A model generated the notes under the pieces. That model searched no databases, was not told the DNA's origin, and was given only the letters and a program-made list of their open reading frames with translations. Made by a program: the position numbers and the translations under genes. A stretch of DNA of 20,914 nucleotides from JAXFPC01 sp034180005 (GTDB lineage Bacteria > Bacillota > Negativicutes > Acidaminococcales > Acidaminococcaceae): NCBI GenBank assembly GCA_034180005.1, contig JAXFPC010000026.1:1-20914 (forward strand), in the 5' to 3' direction. Shown piece by piece: positions 1 to 7,960 of this stretch; position 1 is the first letter of the stretch, and each line of letters starts with the position of its first letter.

Positions 1-1
1 A

Positions 2-454
2 TTGATCGGTATGCTCATGTTGGGTAACCTCTTCAAAGAGGCAGGCTGCCTGGATCGTCTTTCCGACACCGCACAGAACGCATTGATGAACATCGTAACC
101 ATCATGCTGGCTACCGGTACCGGTTTGACCATGTCCGCAGACTCTTTCCTTAACTATCAGACTATCCTGATTATTTTCTTAGGCCTGGTAGCATTTATCG
201 GCGGTACCGCAGCAGGCGTTATTTTCGGTAAGCTCATGTGCATCGTTGACGGCGGTCAGACAAATCCGCATATCGGTTCTGCCGGCGTATCCGCAGTTCC
301 GATGGCAGCGCGTGTTTCTCAAGTAGTTGGTCAGAAAGCTAACCCCGGCAACTTCCTGTTGATGCACGCTATGGGCCCCAACGTAGCAGGCGTTATCGGT
401 ACTGCAGTAGCTGCAGGTACCATGTTGGCTATGATTGGTCCTGTTGCAAAATAA
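2..454 (+). CDS. Na+-translocating acyl-CoA decarboxylase, beta subunit (3' part)
   Basis: This is the C-terminal 150 residues of the membrane beta subunit of a biotin-dependent sodium-pumping decarboxylase (the OadB/GcdB/MmdB family), which couples decarboxylation of carboxybiotin to Na+ export. The reading frame is open at the left edge, so the true start lies outside the window and the TTG at base 2 is an internal Leu codon. Family marks are the hydrophobic segments, the NLFKEAGCLDRLSDTAQN block, the GSAGVSAVPMAARVS block in which family members place Na+-binding polar residues, and the NFLLMHAMGPNVAGVIG block. Which substrate it serves (glutaconyl-CoA, methylmalonyl-CoA or oxaloacetate) cannot be told from the beta subunit alone. 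It is the last gene of its operon, since a terminator follows 18 bases after the stop. Confidence 0.93.
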   Translation: MIGMLMLGNLFKEAGCLDRLSDTAQNALMNIVTIMLATGTGLTMSADSFLNYQTILIIFLGLVAFIGGTAAGVIFGKLMCIVDGGQTNPHIGSAGVSAVPMAARVSQVVGQKANPGNFLLMHAMGPNVAGVIGTAVAAGTMLAMIGPVAK

Positions 455-471
455 AAAACTTTTCTCCCCTT

Positions 472-501
472 AAGAGGATGCTTTTAAGCATCCTCTTTTT
501 T
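472..501 (+). terminator. Rho-independent terminator after the decarboxylase beta subunit
   Basis: A perfect 12-bp inverted repeat (AAGAGGATGCTT at 472-483, AAGCATCCTCTT at 486-497) is followed by a T run. It ends the upstream decarboxylase operon. Confidence 0.9.
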
Positions 502-505
502 ATGT

Positions 506-537
506 AAAAAACCTTCGCATTGCTGCGAAGGCTTTTT
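506..537. terminator. Bidirectional hairpin terminator
   Basis: CCTTCGCA (512-519) pairs with TGCGAAGG (524-531) around a TTGC loop. An A run lies to the left and a T run to the right, so it can stop transcription in both directions. It sits between converging genes, backs up the plus-strand terminator, and serves the minus-strand MscS gene that ends at 610. Confidence 0.75.
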
Positions 538-609
538 GCATAAAATATTTAAGGAAATGCGTACGTCTGCATTAAAGAAATTTTTAATAATTGATTGCAG
601 TCGTAAATT

Positions 610-1668
610 TTATTTGCTTTCGAGAGGCGTTTCGAAATAAATGCTGGTTGAAGGAAATGCGCAACTTACTCCGGCAGCCTGCATAATCTTCATGAGCTCC
701 AGATTAACTTGTTCGGTATAATTGAAATACTCTGCGGTTACGCTTGTATATACGTAAAAAGTTATCCGGATATTGAGACTGCTGTCTCCGTAGGTCAGGA
801 AATTCACTCTCACGGCGTCACTGTAAATGAAGTCCTGCGCCTGCAGATAGTGGCGGATATCGTTTAATATACGTTCCATCTGTTCACGGGTTGTGTTGTA
901 AGTAAGACCTAAAACAAAATCAACGCACCTTTTTTCTCGATTGGTATGATTTGTGATAGGAGTATTGGAGAGCAGTGAATTAGGTATATAAACCAACTCC
1001 TGCGATAATGTGCGCACACACGTGCTGCGCAGGCTGATGTTCTCTACTACTCCTTCCACTCCGTTGGCAGAGATAAGGTCACCTGTTTTAAACGGCTTGT
1101 CTATCAATATGATCAGACTGCCGAAAATGTTAGCTAAAGCATCTTTTGCAGCGAAGGCAACAGCCAAGGAACCTATACTCAACGAAGCTATAAAACCGGT
1201 TATATCGTAGTTCCACTCTTTAGCTACAGTTAAAAAACACATGCAGATGATCAGAAAGCGTAATATGGTGGAAATAATATTGGAAACAGCGCTCTCCGTT
1301 TGGATACCGAAATGCGAAAGCACGTCGAGGAAAAACATGTGGGTGGTGCCGCTGAGATTATAAAATCCCCAGAAAACTGTCAGAACGATGGTGCTGCGCA
1401 GAATATGATCAAGAAATTCAAGTTTGTAGCTCGCGGCCAGGGGAGATATGTTCAGCGCGATATAAAGACCGTACACATAGAGAAAGACATTTATGGGAGC
1501 TTCAAAAGCGTCCAGTATTTCTTCGCTGCGTTGCAAAGAAAGTTTGCCTGTAAAGTTCCGCAAAATTTTTATGACGATTAACTTATATAAATAGCGAGCT
1601 GCCGTAAAAGCTGCCATTGTGCAGATGGCTGGCAGCCATGGTGTGAGCGGCGACAGATATGTATCCAT
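610..1668 (-). CDS. MscS-family mechanosensitive ion channel
   Basis: This is a 352-residue small-conductance mechanosensitive channel, an inner-membrane pore that opens under membrane tension to release solutes on osmotic downshock. About five hydrophobic segments fill residues 10-190. The pore-lining helix and the start of the beta domain are visible as SIGSLAVAFAAKDALANIFG followed by IDKPFKTGD, the typical MscS signature, and a soluble vestibule domain makes the rest. The start is the ATG at 1668: a GGAGG lies about 7 bases upstream, while the longer reading frame to 1764 adds 32 residues that overlap the promoter and has no ribosome binding site. The extra N-terminal helices make it more like YbdG/YnaI than the minimal three-helix MscS. 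It is transcribed alone, divergently from the DUF456 gene. Confidence 0.9.
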   Translation of the reverse strand: MDTYLSPLTPWLPAICTMAAFTAARYLYKLIVIKILRNFTGKLSLQRSEEILDAFEAPINVFLYVYGLYIALNISPLAASYKLEFLDHILRSTIVLTVFWGFYNLSGTTHMFFLDVLSHFGIQTESAVSNIISTILRFLIICMCFLTVAKEWNYDITGFIASLSIGSLAVAFAAKDALANIFGSLIILIDKPFKTGDLISANGVEGVVENISLRSTCVRTLSQELVYIPNSLLSNTPITNHTNREKRCVDFVLGLTYNTTREQMERILNDIRHYLQAQDFIYSDAVRVNFLTYGDSSLNIRITFYVYTSVTAEYFNYTEQVNLELMKIMQAAGVSCAFPSTSIYFETPLESK

Positions 1669-1702
1669 AAAAAACCTCCGTTTCGGTATTGTTTTGGTAA
1701 CT

Positions 1703-1731
1703 ATTTTAACATTAACGACACTTGCAGACAA
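1703..1731 (-). promoter_or_regulatory. Promoter of the MscS-family gene
   Basis: On the minus strand TTGTCT (1731-1726) and TAAAAT (1708-1703) are separated by exactly 17 bases. The expected start of transcription lies about 30 bases before the ATG at 1668, which supports that start choice. Confidence 0.7.
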
Positions 1732-1769
1732 TGTTTTTACAATTATTTTGGCAAAATGTAACAAAGATA

Positions 1770-1797
1770 TTTACTATATATAGTTATATGGTATAAT
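1770..1797 (+). promoter_or_regulatory. Promoter of the DUF456-CHAD-cstA run
   Basis: TATAAT at 1792-1797 is preceded by a TGG extension (extended -10). TTTACT at 1770-1775 with a 16-base spacer is an acceptable -35. It lies about 50 bases before the DUF456 start and points away from the MscS promoter. Confidence 0.6.
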
Positions 1798-1847
1798 GTT
1801 CCCAAGGCATTGTGCCTTTTTTATTTAAAAAGGTTGGGAGCGGGTAC

Positions 1848-2357
1848 ATGGAAATATTTCCTGAATATATAGCTGCAGGTGTGGTGGCTGTCATAGGACC
1901 TGTGTTGACTTTGTTCGATCTGCCGGGCAGCACGTTGATGGTTTGTACCGCATTGCTTTGCGCGTTCTTCGGTTCGGAGAAATTTTTTAATGCTTCGATT
2001 CTCGTGAGCATGATAATTGTATATTTGCTCGGAGAAATTTGGGAGTTCGTCGTTTCTTATTTTGGCATCAAAAAGGAAAGAGTTTCCTGGTTTGCCGTTT
2101 TTGTCATAGGCATCGGAGGTTTTATCGGCACTGTTATGGGAACAGGTGTATTTCCGATTTTAGGTTCTTTTATCGGTGGCCTGGCAGGTGCCTTCGGAGC
2201 AGCGTTCCTTTACGAGTATCGTCGCAGCGGAAGCAGGGATGATGCGGTGAGTTTGGCTTTTAAGGCTGCCAAATTCAGATTTTTGGCACTTATAGGGAAA
2301 CTGACAGCGGCGGCTGTGTTGGCTGTATTACTTGTTCGATTAATAATATTTTCCTAA
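1848..2357 (+). CDS. DUF456 family membrane protein
   Basis: This is a 169-residue integral membrane protein of the DUF456 family, whose function is unknown. The family mark is a glycine-rich pair of segments (IGIGGFIGTVMGTGVFPILG, then SFIGGLAGAFGAAFLYEY) at about residues 84-122, between hydrophobic helices at the N-terminus (AAGVVAVIGPVLTLFDLPG) and C-terminus. The start is the ATG at 1848: GGGAG lies 7 bases upstream, whereas the in-frame GTG at 1812 has no binding site. It is the first gene of a plus-strand run with the CHAD protein 20 bases downstream. Nothing here tells its biochemical role. Confidence 0.8.
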   Translation: MEIFPEYIAAGVVAVIGPVLTLFDLPGSTLMVCTALLCAFFGSEKFFNASILVSMIIVYLLGEIWEFVVSYFGIKKERVSWFAVFVIGIGGFIGTVMGTGVFPILGSFIGGLAGAFGAAFLYEYRRSGSRDDAVSLAFKAAKFRFLALIGKLTAAAVLAVLLVRLIIFS

Positions 2358-2377
2358 AAACTTCGGGCGGAATTTGG

Positions 2378-3667
2378 ATGAAACAGAAGATATGTTTGCA
2401 GGCAGTCGGCATCAAACAATATTGCCGCTTTTTAACTTTTGTCGTAGGACAGCTGCCGAATTGTTCAGTAAAATACAACAGCAAAAGAAAATACTTTTAC
2501 GACAATGACCTTTATTGTTATCGAGAATATATTTTAAAATCGGGAAACTTTGACGGATTAAAAATTATATGCAGACACGGGCGGATGACTGTAAGAGATA
2601 AAGTGCATCTTATCGCCGACGTGACTTTTGAGTTTGAAGCGAGAGCAGCAAAGGCAGCCGCTGCCGCGACGACTTTTGCCGAGAAGTTGCTTGCCGGAAA
2701 GTATAAGTTCGTTTTGGAAGAACCATTGCTCGAAGCAAGAGCAGCACTGCTGAAAGGCACTTATTATCTGGAAAAACTTAAGTATTATGACAATCGTCTA
2801 GCAGCTACGGCACTTTTGTGTCATCTGCCGTGGCATCTTTACTCTATCAGCAACTTATGGGAAGAGATGCTTGCCAAACGCGATGACAAACTTGCAGTGA
2901 GACAGCTGCGTGTGAGACTGCGCAGGCTACGTTCTCTGTTGGCGCTTTTAAAACCGTTGTTGCCGGAAAAGGAGTTGGCTGCTCACAGAGCTTTGCTCAA
3001 GAATTACGCCGACAGGTTATCCGCGACAAGAGAATACGATGTAGCCTTGTTGGCTTGCGCCAAGCTTCAAAGACATCGCAACGTCAATGAAGACAGTGGA
3101 GTGTTTATATTGGACGCTCTCTTGTCGAAAATGCGGGAGGAAGTTTTATCGGCTGCTTTGACCGGCATAACGCTTAATAAGATAACTCTTGACCTGCTGC
3201 GTTTGCAGGTGTTTATCTATGCTGCTGCAGCCGGAGAAAAACGTTGCGAGAAAGAACTGGAAGAATTTTTTTCGGACAGGTTTTGCGGATGGACCGATAA
3301 ATTACTTCAGCTTCATGATAAATACAATGACATGACTGACATGGAGCAGCTGCACAGAATACGCATCAAGTTGAAACGCTTCAGGTACGCTTTGCAGGCG
3401 GTTCCGGAAATAACTATATCCGCTTCTTTACTACGCAATTTAAAAGGGTTGCAGGATTTGCTCGGATTTTTGCATGACGCTTATATTAACGGCATTTTGG
3501 TGGATGCGATTTTGCGCAAATATCCGGAAAACAATGTTTTGCACTATGAAGGAGCTATGCTGAAAGGTTGGGAACAGGGCAAGGCTGATTTGGCGTTAGA
3601 GGCTTTGCCGCGGCGCTGGAATAAATTCTGTGAAGTGTTGCAAGGCTGGCGAGAAGAAAACCTGTAG
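2378..3667 (+). CDS. CHAD domain-containing protein
   Basis: This 429-residue soluble, helix-rich protein has a CHAD domain, a conserved histidine alpha-helical domain known to bind inorganic polyphosphate and to locate to polyphosphate granules in several bacteria. Both basic helices of the internal CHAD repeat are visible: VRQLRVRLRRLRSLLALLK at 174-192 and LHRIRIKLKRFRYAL at 325-339. The first ~145 residues carry no domain I can name; the CYTH triphosphatase domain often fused to CHAD, with its N-terminal ExExK motif, is not evident. The Shine-Dalgarno is weak (GGGCGGA), so the N-terminus is less sure than the rest. It lies between the DUF456 gene and a small unknown gene, probably in one transcript ending after cstA. 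Confidence 0.85.
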   Translation: MKQKICLQAVGIKQYCRFLTFVVGQLPNCSVKYNSKRKYFYDNDLYCYREYILKSGNFDGLKIICRHGRMTVRDKVHLIADVTFEFEARAAKAAAAATTFAEKLLAGKYKFVLEEPLLEARAALLKGTYYLEKLKYYDNRLAATALLCHLPWHLYSISNLWEEMLAKRDDKLAVRQLRVRLRRLRSLLALLKPLLPEKELAAHRALLKNYADRLSATREYDVALLACAKLQRHRNVNEDSGVFILDALLSKMREEVLSAALTGITLNKITLDLLRLQVFIYAAAAGEKRCEKELEEFFSDRFCGWTDKLLQLHDKYNDMTDMEQLHRIRIKLKRFRYALQAVPEITISASLLRNLKGLQDLLGFLHDAYINGILVDAILRKYPENNVLHYEGAMLKGWEQGKADLALEALPRRWNKFCEVLQGWREENL

Positions 3668-3683
3668 GAGGAACTGCATATCG

Positions 3684-4064
3684 ATGGAACGTTGGGAGTT
3701 GTTTTTGCGTGAATGCGGTTTCGTCCCTTGGCAAGGCGGCGGAATGGAAGGCTTTCACCGCCATATTGATTTTGTTAAAGATTGCCTGGCCGGAGAAATA
3801 GGTCGCTACAGCGCAGATGATTATATTATAATGAGCCATGCGGGTAAAGCTTCGGAGCAATGGCTGAAACAAAATTGGCAATCCAAGGAGGATGTGATGC
3901 AGCATCGTTTCCTGCTTGTGGACAGCGATCATTCCGAATTGCTGATAAAGTCATATTGGTTTGGGTTGCGGGGATGGCTGCAGATTTTGCACTATAGGAA
4001 AGGGGATAAAGAAAAACGTTTTGACGATTTAATTTATTTAGTGGAACAGAGAAACAGTGTGTGA
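3684..4064 (+). CDS. Hypothetical protein, 126 aa
   Basis: I do not recognise this protein. It is soluble, rich in Trp (WELF, PWQGG, QWLKQNW, YWFGLRGWL) and charged residues, with no signal peptide or membrane helix. It begins 16 bases after the CHAD stop and ends 35 bases before the TTG start proposed for cstA, so it sits tightly inside the run. The ATG at 3684 is used; an AGGAGG at 3666-3671 overlaps the CHAD stop and is 12 bases away, a slightly long spacing, so a near-cognate start a few codons upstream is possible. The longer frame from 3630 would overlap the CHAD gene. The position suggests work with the CHAD protein or the transporter, but that is only context. Confidence 0.65.
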   Translation: MERWELFLRECGFVPWQGGGMEGFHRHIDFVKDCLAGEIGRYSADDYIIMSHAGKASEQWLKQNWQSKEDVMQHRFLLVDSDHSELLIKSYWFGLRGWLQILHYRKGDKEKRFDDLIYLVEQRNSV

Positions 4065-4099
4065 TTGAAATCAGTAATTTTTTGGAAGGAGAGATTATT

Positions 4100-5692
4100 T
4101 TGCTTTTAACTCTGTTTTTGGTTACTTTGGTGTGCTTTGGTATCGCCTATAAATTTTATGGCGGATTCCAAAGAAAGTTTTACGGTCTTGATCCGGACAA
4201 GAAAACGCCGGCTACGGAATTTCAGGATAATATAGACTATTGTCCTGCTCATCCCGCTGTACTCATGGGTCATCATTTTGCTTCTATAGCCGGTGCCGGT
4301 CCTGTTGTAGGACCTATTGCCGCAGCTGCGATGCTTGGTTGGCTGCCGACATTCCTGTGGATCATTTTCGGTTGCATCTTTTTCGGCGGTGTACATGATA
4401 TGGGTGCTTTGGTTGCTTCCGTTCGTCACAAGGGTCTGTCCATCGGTGAAGTTGTAAGACAGTGGATCGGTGAAAGAGGACAGAAATTGTTCCTTACTTT
4501 TACTTGGGTAAGCTTGACTTTGGTTGTGGCTGTTTTTCTGGAACTTGCCGCTCAAACTTTTGCCGCCGATCCCGCGGTTGCTTTCAGCGCCACGGTATAT
4601 ATAGGTATGGCGATGATTTTCGGTGTATGCATTTACAGAATGGGCGTTTCGTTAAAATTGAGCACCATTGTTATGTTGCCGATTCTTTTCGGCTCTCTTG
4701 TTTATGGATTGAACAGTCCCTGGGTGCAGACTGTTTTTGCAGCGAGCGTGGATACTTGGCGTATCTTCCTTATTGTTTATATTTTTGCCGCATCCATTCT
4801 TCCGGTATGGCTTTTACTGCAGCCTCGTGATTATCTGGCATCATATATGTTGTATTTTTCCGTTTTTCTTGGAGGCGTCGGCATGATTTTGGGCGGAGCA
4901 AGCTACGAAGTGAAGCTGCCGGCTTTTAAAGGCTTCGTTACTCCGGCCGGGGATTGGATTTGGCCGCTGTTATTCATTACCGTTGCCTGCGGAGCTATTT
5001 CCGGATTCCATTCTTTGGTAGCTTCCGGAACAACGTCTAAACAGCTGACCAGGGAAACGGATGCCGTTCCGGTAGGTTACGGCGCTATGTTGTTGGAGGG
5101 CGTTGTTGCCGTCATTGCTTTGGGCACGATTATGATGTCCGGCGCAATGCTTAAAGGAGGACCGACAGTTGTATACGGTCACGGTTTGGGACAATTTGCC
5201 TCTCTGATCGGCATAGAACCTCGTTTAGGTACGGCCATCGGTCTTTTGGCGCTCAATTCTTTTATCCTGACATCTTTGGACACGGCGACTCGTTTGGCTC
5301 GTTATCAGCTGCAGGAAATCACCGGCATGTCTTTGAACAAATATTTAGCTACAGCGATTTCCGTAGGCATAGCTTTGGCTCTTATTTTTGTCAAGTCAGG
5401 CGATGTAGCTGCCTGGAAATTGATTTGGCCCATCTTTGGAGCATCGAATCAGTTAGTTGCCGCCATCGGATTGTTGGCTTTAGGCGTTTGGGTTACCAAG
5501 GCTCTTAAAAAGAACGCAGGCTTTATCATGTATCCGATGTATTTTATGTTGGTAACTACTATCGTGGCATTGGTGCAGATGTTGTTCTCGCCGAAAAGCA
5601 GTATCGTCGTTGTAGTTTTTGACGTTATACTGCTGGTGCTGACGCTATTGCTTTTAAAAGAAGCATTTACCGCTTTACGCAAACGCGATTGA
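4100..5692 (+). CDS. cstA: CstA-family carbon starvation / pyruvate-peptide transporter
   Basis: This is a 530-residue polytopic membrane protein of the CstA family. Characterised members (E. coli BtsT and CstA) import pyruvate and possibly peptides. Family blocks include FYGLDPDKKTPA near the N-terminus, HHFASIAGAGPVVGPIAAA, GGVHDMGAL, GAISGFHSLVASGTTSKQL and SLDTATRLARYQLQE. It is shorter than E. coli CstA (about 700 residues), as is common in Gram-positives and their relatives. The favoured start is TTG at 4100, with GGAAGGAGAG seven bases upstream; this gives the usual short N-terminus before the first helix. A GTG at 4061 would overlap the previous stop and has no binding site. A strong hairpin terminator follows. 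An anaerobe could use it to recover pyruvate or peptides. Confidence 0.92.
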   Translation: MLLTLFLVTLVCFGIAYKFYGGFQRKFYGLDPDKKTPATEFQDNIDYCPAHPAVLMGHHFASIAGAGPVVGPIAAAAMLGWLPTFLWIIFGCIFFGGVHDMGALVASVRHKGLSIGEVVRQWIGERGQKLFLTFTWVSLTLVVAVFLELAAQTFAADPAVAFSATVYIGMAMIFGVCIYRMGVSLKLSTIVMLPILFGSLVYGLNSPWVQTVFAASVDTWRIFLIVYIFAASILPVWLLLQPRDYLASYMLYFSVFLGGVGMILGGASYEVKLPAFKGFVTPAGDWIWPLLFITVACGAISGFHSLVASGTTSKQLTRETDAVPVGYGAMLLEGVVAVIALGTIMMSGAMLKGGPTVVYGHGLGQFASLIGIEPRLGTAIGLLALNSFILTSLDTATRLARYQLQEITGMSLNKYLATAISVGIALALIFVKSGDVAAWKLIWPIFGASNQLVAAIGLLALGVWVTKALKKNAGFIMYPMYFMLVTTIVALVQMLFSPKSSIVVVVFDVILLVLTLLLLKEAFTALRKRD

Positions 5693-5731
5693 GAACTTCT
5701 GTGATTTTTCAGGTGTATTTTGTCTGATATA

Positions 5732-5778
5732 AAAAACCGGAGTTCCGGTAAGTTATACTTACCGGAACTCCGGTTTTT
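5732..5778. terminator. Bidirectional terminator between cstA and the GltD-like gene
   Basis: A perfect 17-bp stem (CCGGAGTTCCGGTAAGT at 5737-5753 with its complement at 5757-5773) is flanked by five A on the left and five T on the right. The two genes converge on it, so it should work for both strands. Confidence 0.92.
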
Positions 5779-5829
5779 ATTTTTCGGTAAAATAAAAACG
5801 CATTTTTATGATTAAAAATCTTTGCGAAA

Positions 5830-7203
5830 TCATTCGGTGCAGGATGCCAGCAATTTTTTTGCGTCCACATATCTGGCGATACCTTGAGCTACCTTTTTAG
5901 ACTCCTGCATCACCAAAACAATGGTGTCGGGTCCTCGAACAACGTCGCCGCTGCTGAAAACTCCGGGTCTTGTCGTCATTCCGTAAGGATCGTCACGAGT
6001 TATAACATAACCGTTAGTATTGACTTCTATGCCTTTGGTCATGGCGACTATGCGCGCGGCAGGTTTTTGCCCTATGGCAAGAATAACACAGTCGCAGGGA
6101 AGAACTTCCTGACCGCCTTCGTTAATGAAAGCACCTTCTGCGGTTTTAACGATATTTTGCAGTAGCAGACCGGCTACTTTGGTTTCATCGGCGACATCCG
6201 TATGGCGACGGATATTTTTTACAGCTCGCAACTGTTTTTTATTAAAATAGGCTATGGGTTGTTGTAAAAATTTGAAGTTTACTCCCGCTGCGGCAGCTGA
6301 TCGGATTTCTTCAGGAAAAGCCGAAGCACTTGCCTCATCTTTGTGGTATACAACGGTCACATTGCGGGCGCCGCGTTCCGCTGCCGTGCGTGCAGCATGC
6401 AAAGCCACGTTGCCTGCGCCTATGATGACAACGTTATCTCCCGGATGGATGACGGTTTCACTGTCATCAAGTTTACCGTCGTTGGCAAGGGTAACAGTGC
6501 TTAAAAAATATGCAGCTGTGAGGATGCCGGAAAGTTCTTTGCCGGGTATATCAAGAGTGCGCGGCAGAGCGGAACCTACTCCCATAAAAATAGCATCGAA
6601 GCCGTTCAGAAAAAGATCGTCCACAGTAAAATCTTTTCCTGCCAGTTTTTGGGTTTCTATATTCACGCCCATGTTGATAAGTTCCTGGATTTCGCGTCGC
6701 ACCACCTGTTTGCGCAGGCGGAATTCAGGGATACCGAAAAGAAGCATTCCGCCCGGTTCTCCTTGTGCCTCAAAAATAGTGACGTCAAAATCCATTTTGA
6801 CCAGATCGCCTGCCACGGTTAAACCTGCAGGACCTGATCCTACGACGGCAATTTTTCCTCGCAATCCTTCGGTAGGCTTTCCGGCAGGAAGATCATTAGC
6901 ATGAGCAAAATCGGCAATAAATTTTTCCAGACTGCCAATTTGCAAGCCGGATTTTTTCTTAGTGAGAACGCATTGCGCCTCGCAAAGTCGTTCGTGGGGA
7001 CATACTCTGCCGCAGACCGCTGGCAGACTGCTTTGCTCGCAAATTATCTCATAAGCAGAACCGAAGTTGCCTTCGCCGAGCGCGCGGATAAATCCGGGGA
7101 TGTTGTTTTCTATCGGACAGGCGGTTACGCAGGAGGGGCGAACGCAGTTCAAACAGCGACGAGCCTCTTTTACAGCTTCTTGTGTAGATAACGTTTTGCT
7201 CAT
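5830..7203 (-). CDS. GltD-like NADPH-dependent Fe-S flavoprotein oxidoreductase
   Basis: This 457-residue protein has the architecture of the glutamate synthase small subunit. Two N-terminal Cys clusters for [4Fe-4S] (C17, C20, C25, C29 and C64, C68, C74, C78) are followed by an FAD-binding GSGPAG (122-127), an NAD(P)H-binding GAGNVA (262-267) and the C-terminal FAD motif SSGD (417-420). It moves electrons between NADPH and a partner through FAD and the clusters. No glutamate synthase large subunit and no NfnA-like partner lies in the window, so it may be a stand-alone homomeric enzyme, an NfnB-type subunit with a distant partner, or a donor to another reductase. A Shine-Dalgarno (AGAGGAT) lies just before the ATG. 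It is co-transcribed behind cysE with an 11-base gap. Confidence 0.88.
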   Translation of the reverse strand: MSKTLSTQEAVKEARRCLNCVRPSCVTACPIENNIPGFIRALGEGNFGSAYEIICEQSSLPAVCGRVCPHERLCEAQCVLTKKKSGLQIGSLEKFIADFAHANDLPAGKPTEGLRGKIAVVGSGPAGLTVAGDLVKMDFDVTIFEAQGEPGGMLLFGIPEFRLRKQVVRREIQELINMGVNIETQKLAGKDFTVDDLFLNGFDAIFMGVGSALPRTLDIPGKELSGILTAAYFLSTVTLANDGKLDDSETVIHPGDNVVIIGAGNVALHAARTAAERGARNVTVVYHKDEASASAFPEEIRSAAAAGVNFKFLQQPIAYFNKKQLRAVKNIRRHTDVADETKVAGLLLQNIVKTAEGAFINEGGQEVLPCDCVILAIGQKPAARIVAMTKGIEVNTNGYVITRDDPYGMTTRPGVFSSGDVVRGPDTIVLVMQESKKVAQGIARYVDAKKLLASCTE

Positions 7204-7214
7204 AACATATCCTC

Positions 7215-7901
7215 TTAGGAATTTTCTTTATTTTTATAAATAAGTTCTTCCAATTCTCGCAGACGGGTGTTGATCTCATCCATGTGTTTTGCCAATTTTT
7301 CTTCGTAATCGGCTACTGGATCGGGAAGTTTGTCATGATCGAGGTCGATCAGTTCTTCGCAATCGCAGGCATTGTTAACGCGGACGCCGTTGTTGCTGAC
7401 AATTCGTCCGGGAACGCCGACTACAACCGAATTAGGAGGCACTTCGTGTAGTACAACGCTGCCGCTTCCGATTTTGGAATTATCTCCTACCCTGAAAGAG
7501 CCGAGTACTTTGGCACCGCTGGACACGACGACATTATCGCCGATTGTGGGATGGCGTTTACCTTTTTATTTACCGGTGCCGCCCAACGTTACTCCCTGAT
7601 ATAGGGTGACGTTGCTGCCTATTTCGGCCGTTTCGCCTATGACAAGACCCATGCCGTGGTCAATGAACAATCCTGAGCCGAGCTTTGCACCGGGATGGAT
7701 ATCTATGCCGGTAAGAAATCTGGAAAAAGTATTAATGAGTCGGGGAAAAACAACCCAGCCTTTTAAATAAAACCTGTGGGCCAAACGGTGGAGCCAAATG
7801 GCATGCAGCCCGGGATAACACAATGCCGCCTCCAGTCTTGATTTTGCCGCTGGATCACGGAGCATTATCGCGTCCAAATCTTTTTTTAGTTGGTCAAACA
7901 C
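7215..7901 (-). pseudogene. cysE: Serine O-acetyltransferase, interrupted by an in-frame TAA
   Basis: CysE makes O-acetylserine from serine and acetyl-CoA, the first step of cysteine synthesis. The start is GTG at 7901, with AAAGGAG eight bases upstream and an N-terminus of MFDQLKKDLDAIMLRDPAAK typical of the EpsC-type short form. The left-handed beta-helix follows (IDIHPGAKLGSGLFIDHGMG, IGETAEIG). Codon 112 (7568-7566) is TAA, straight after LGGTGK. The same frame then goes on without any shift through KGKRHPTIGDNV and the rest of the helix to a normal TAA at 7215-7217, 228 codons in all. The family usually has Glu at this place (GGTGKEKGKRHP), so a single G-to-T change in the coding strand (GAA to TAA) explains it. 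The truncated product would lack the conserved RHP histidine and half of the acyltransferase domain. It may be a true pseudogene, a readthrough gene or a sequence error. Confidence 0.88.
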
Positions 7902-7960
7902 GCCGAAGACTCCTTTCTTAAAAATTAGACGGCTGAAAGCCGTTTGATTATGTCTACAAT

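Noticed and set aside
6254..6904. 216-codon plus-strand open frame opposite the GltD-like gene
   Set aside because: It is fully antisense to a gene with clear cofactor motifs, its protein is low-complexity Ser/Pro/Arg with no family look, and it has no good ribosome binding site.
7215..7526. Separate acetyltransferase-like gene starting at GTG 7526
   Set aside because: It is the 3' half of cysE in the same frame after the TAA; the GTG is an internal Val codon with no binding site.
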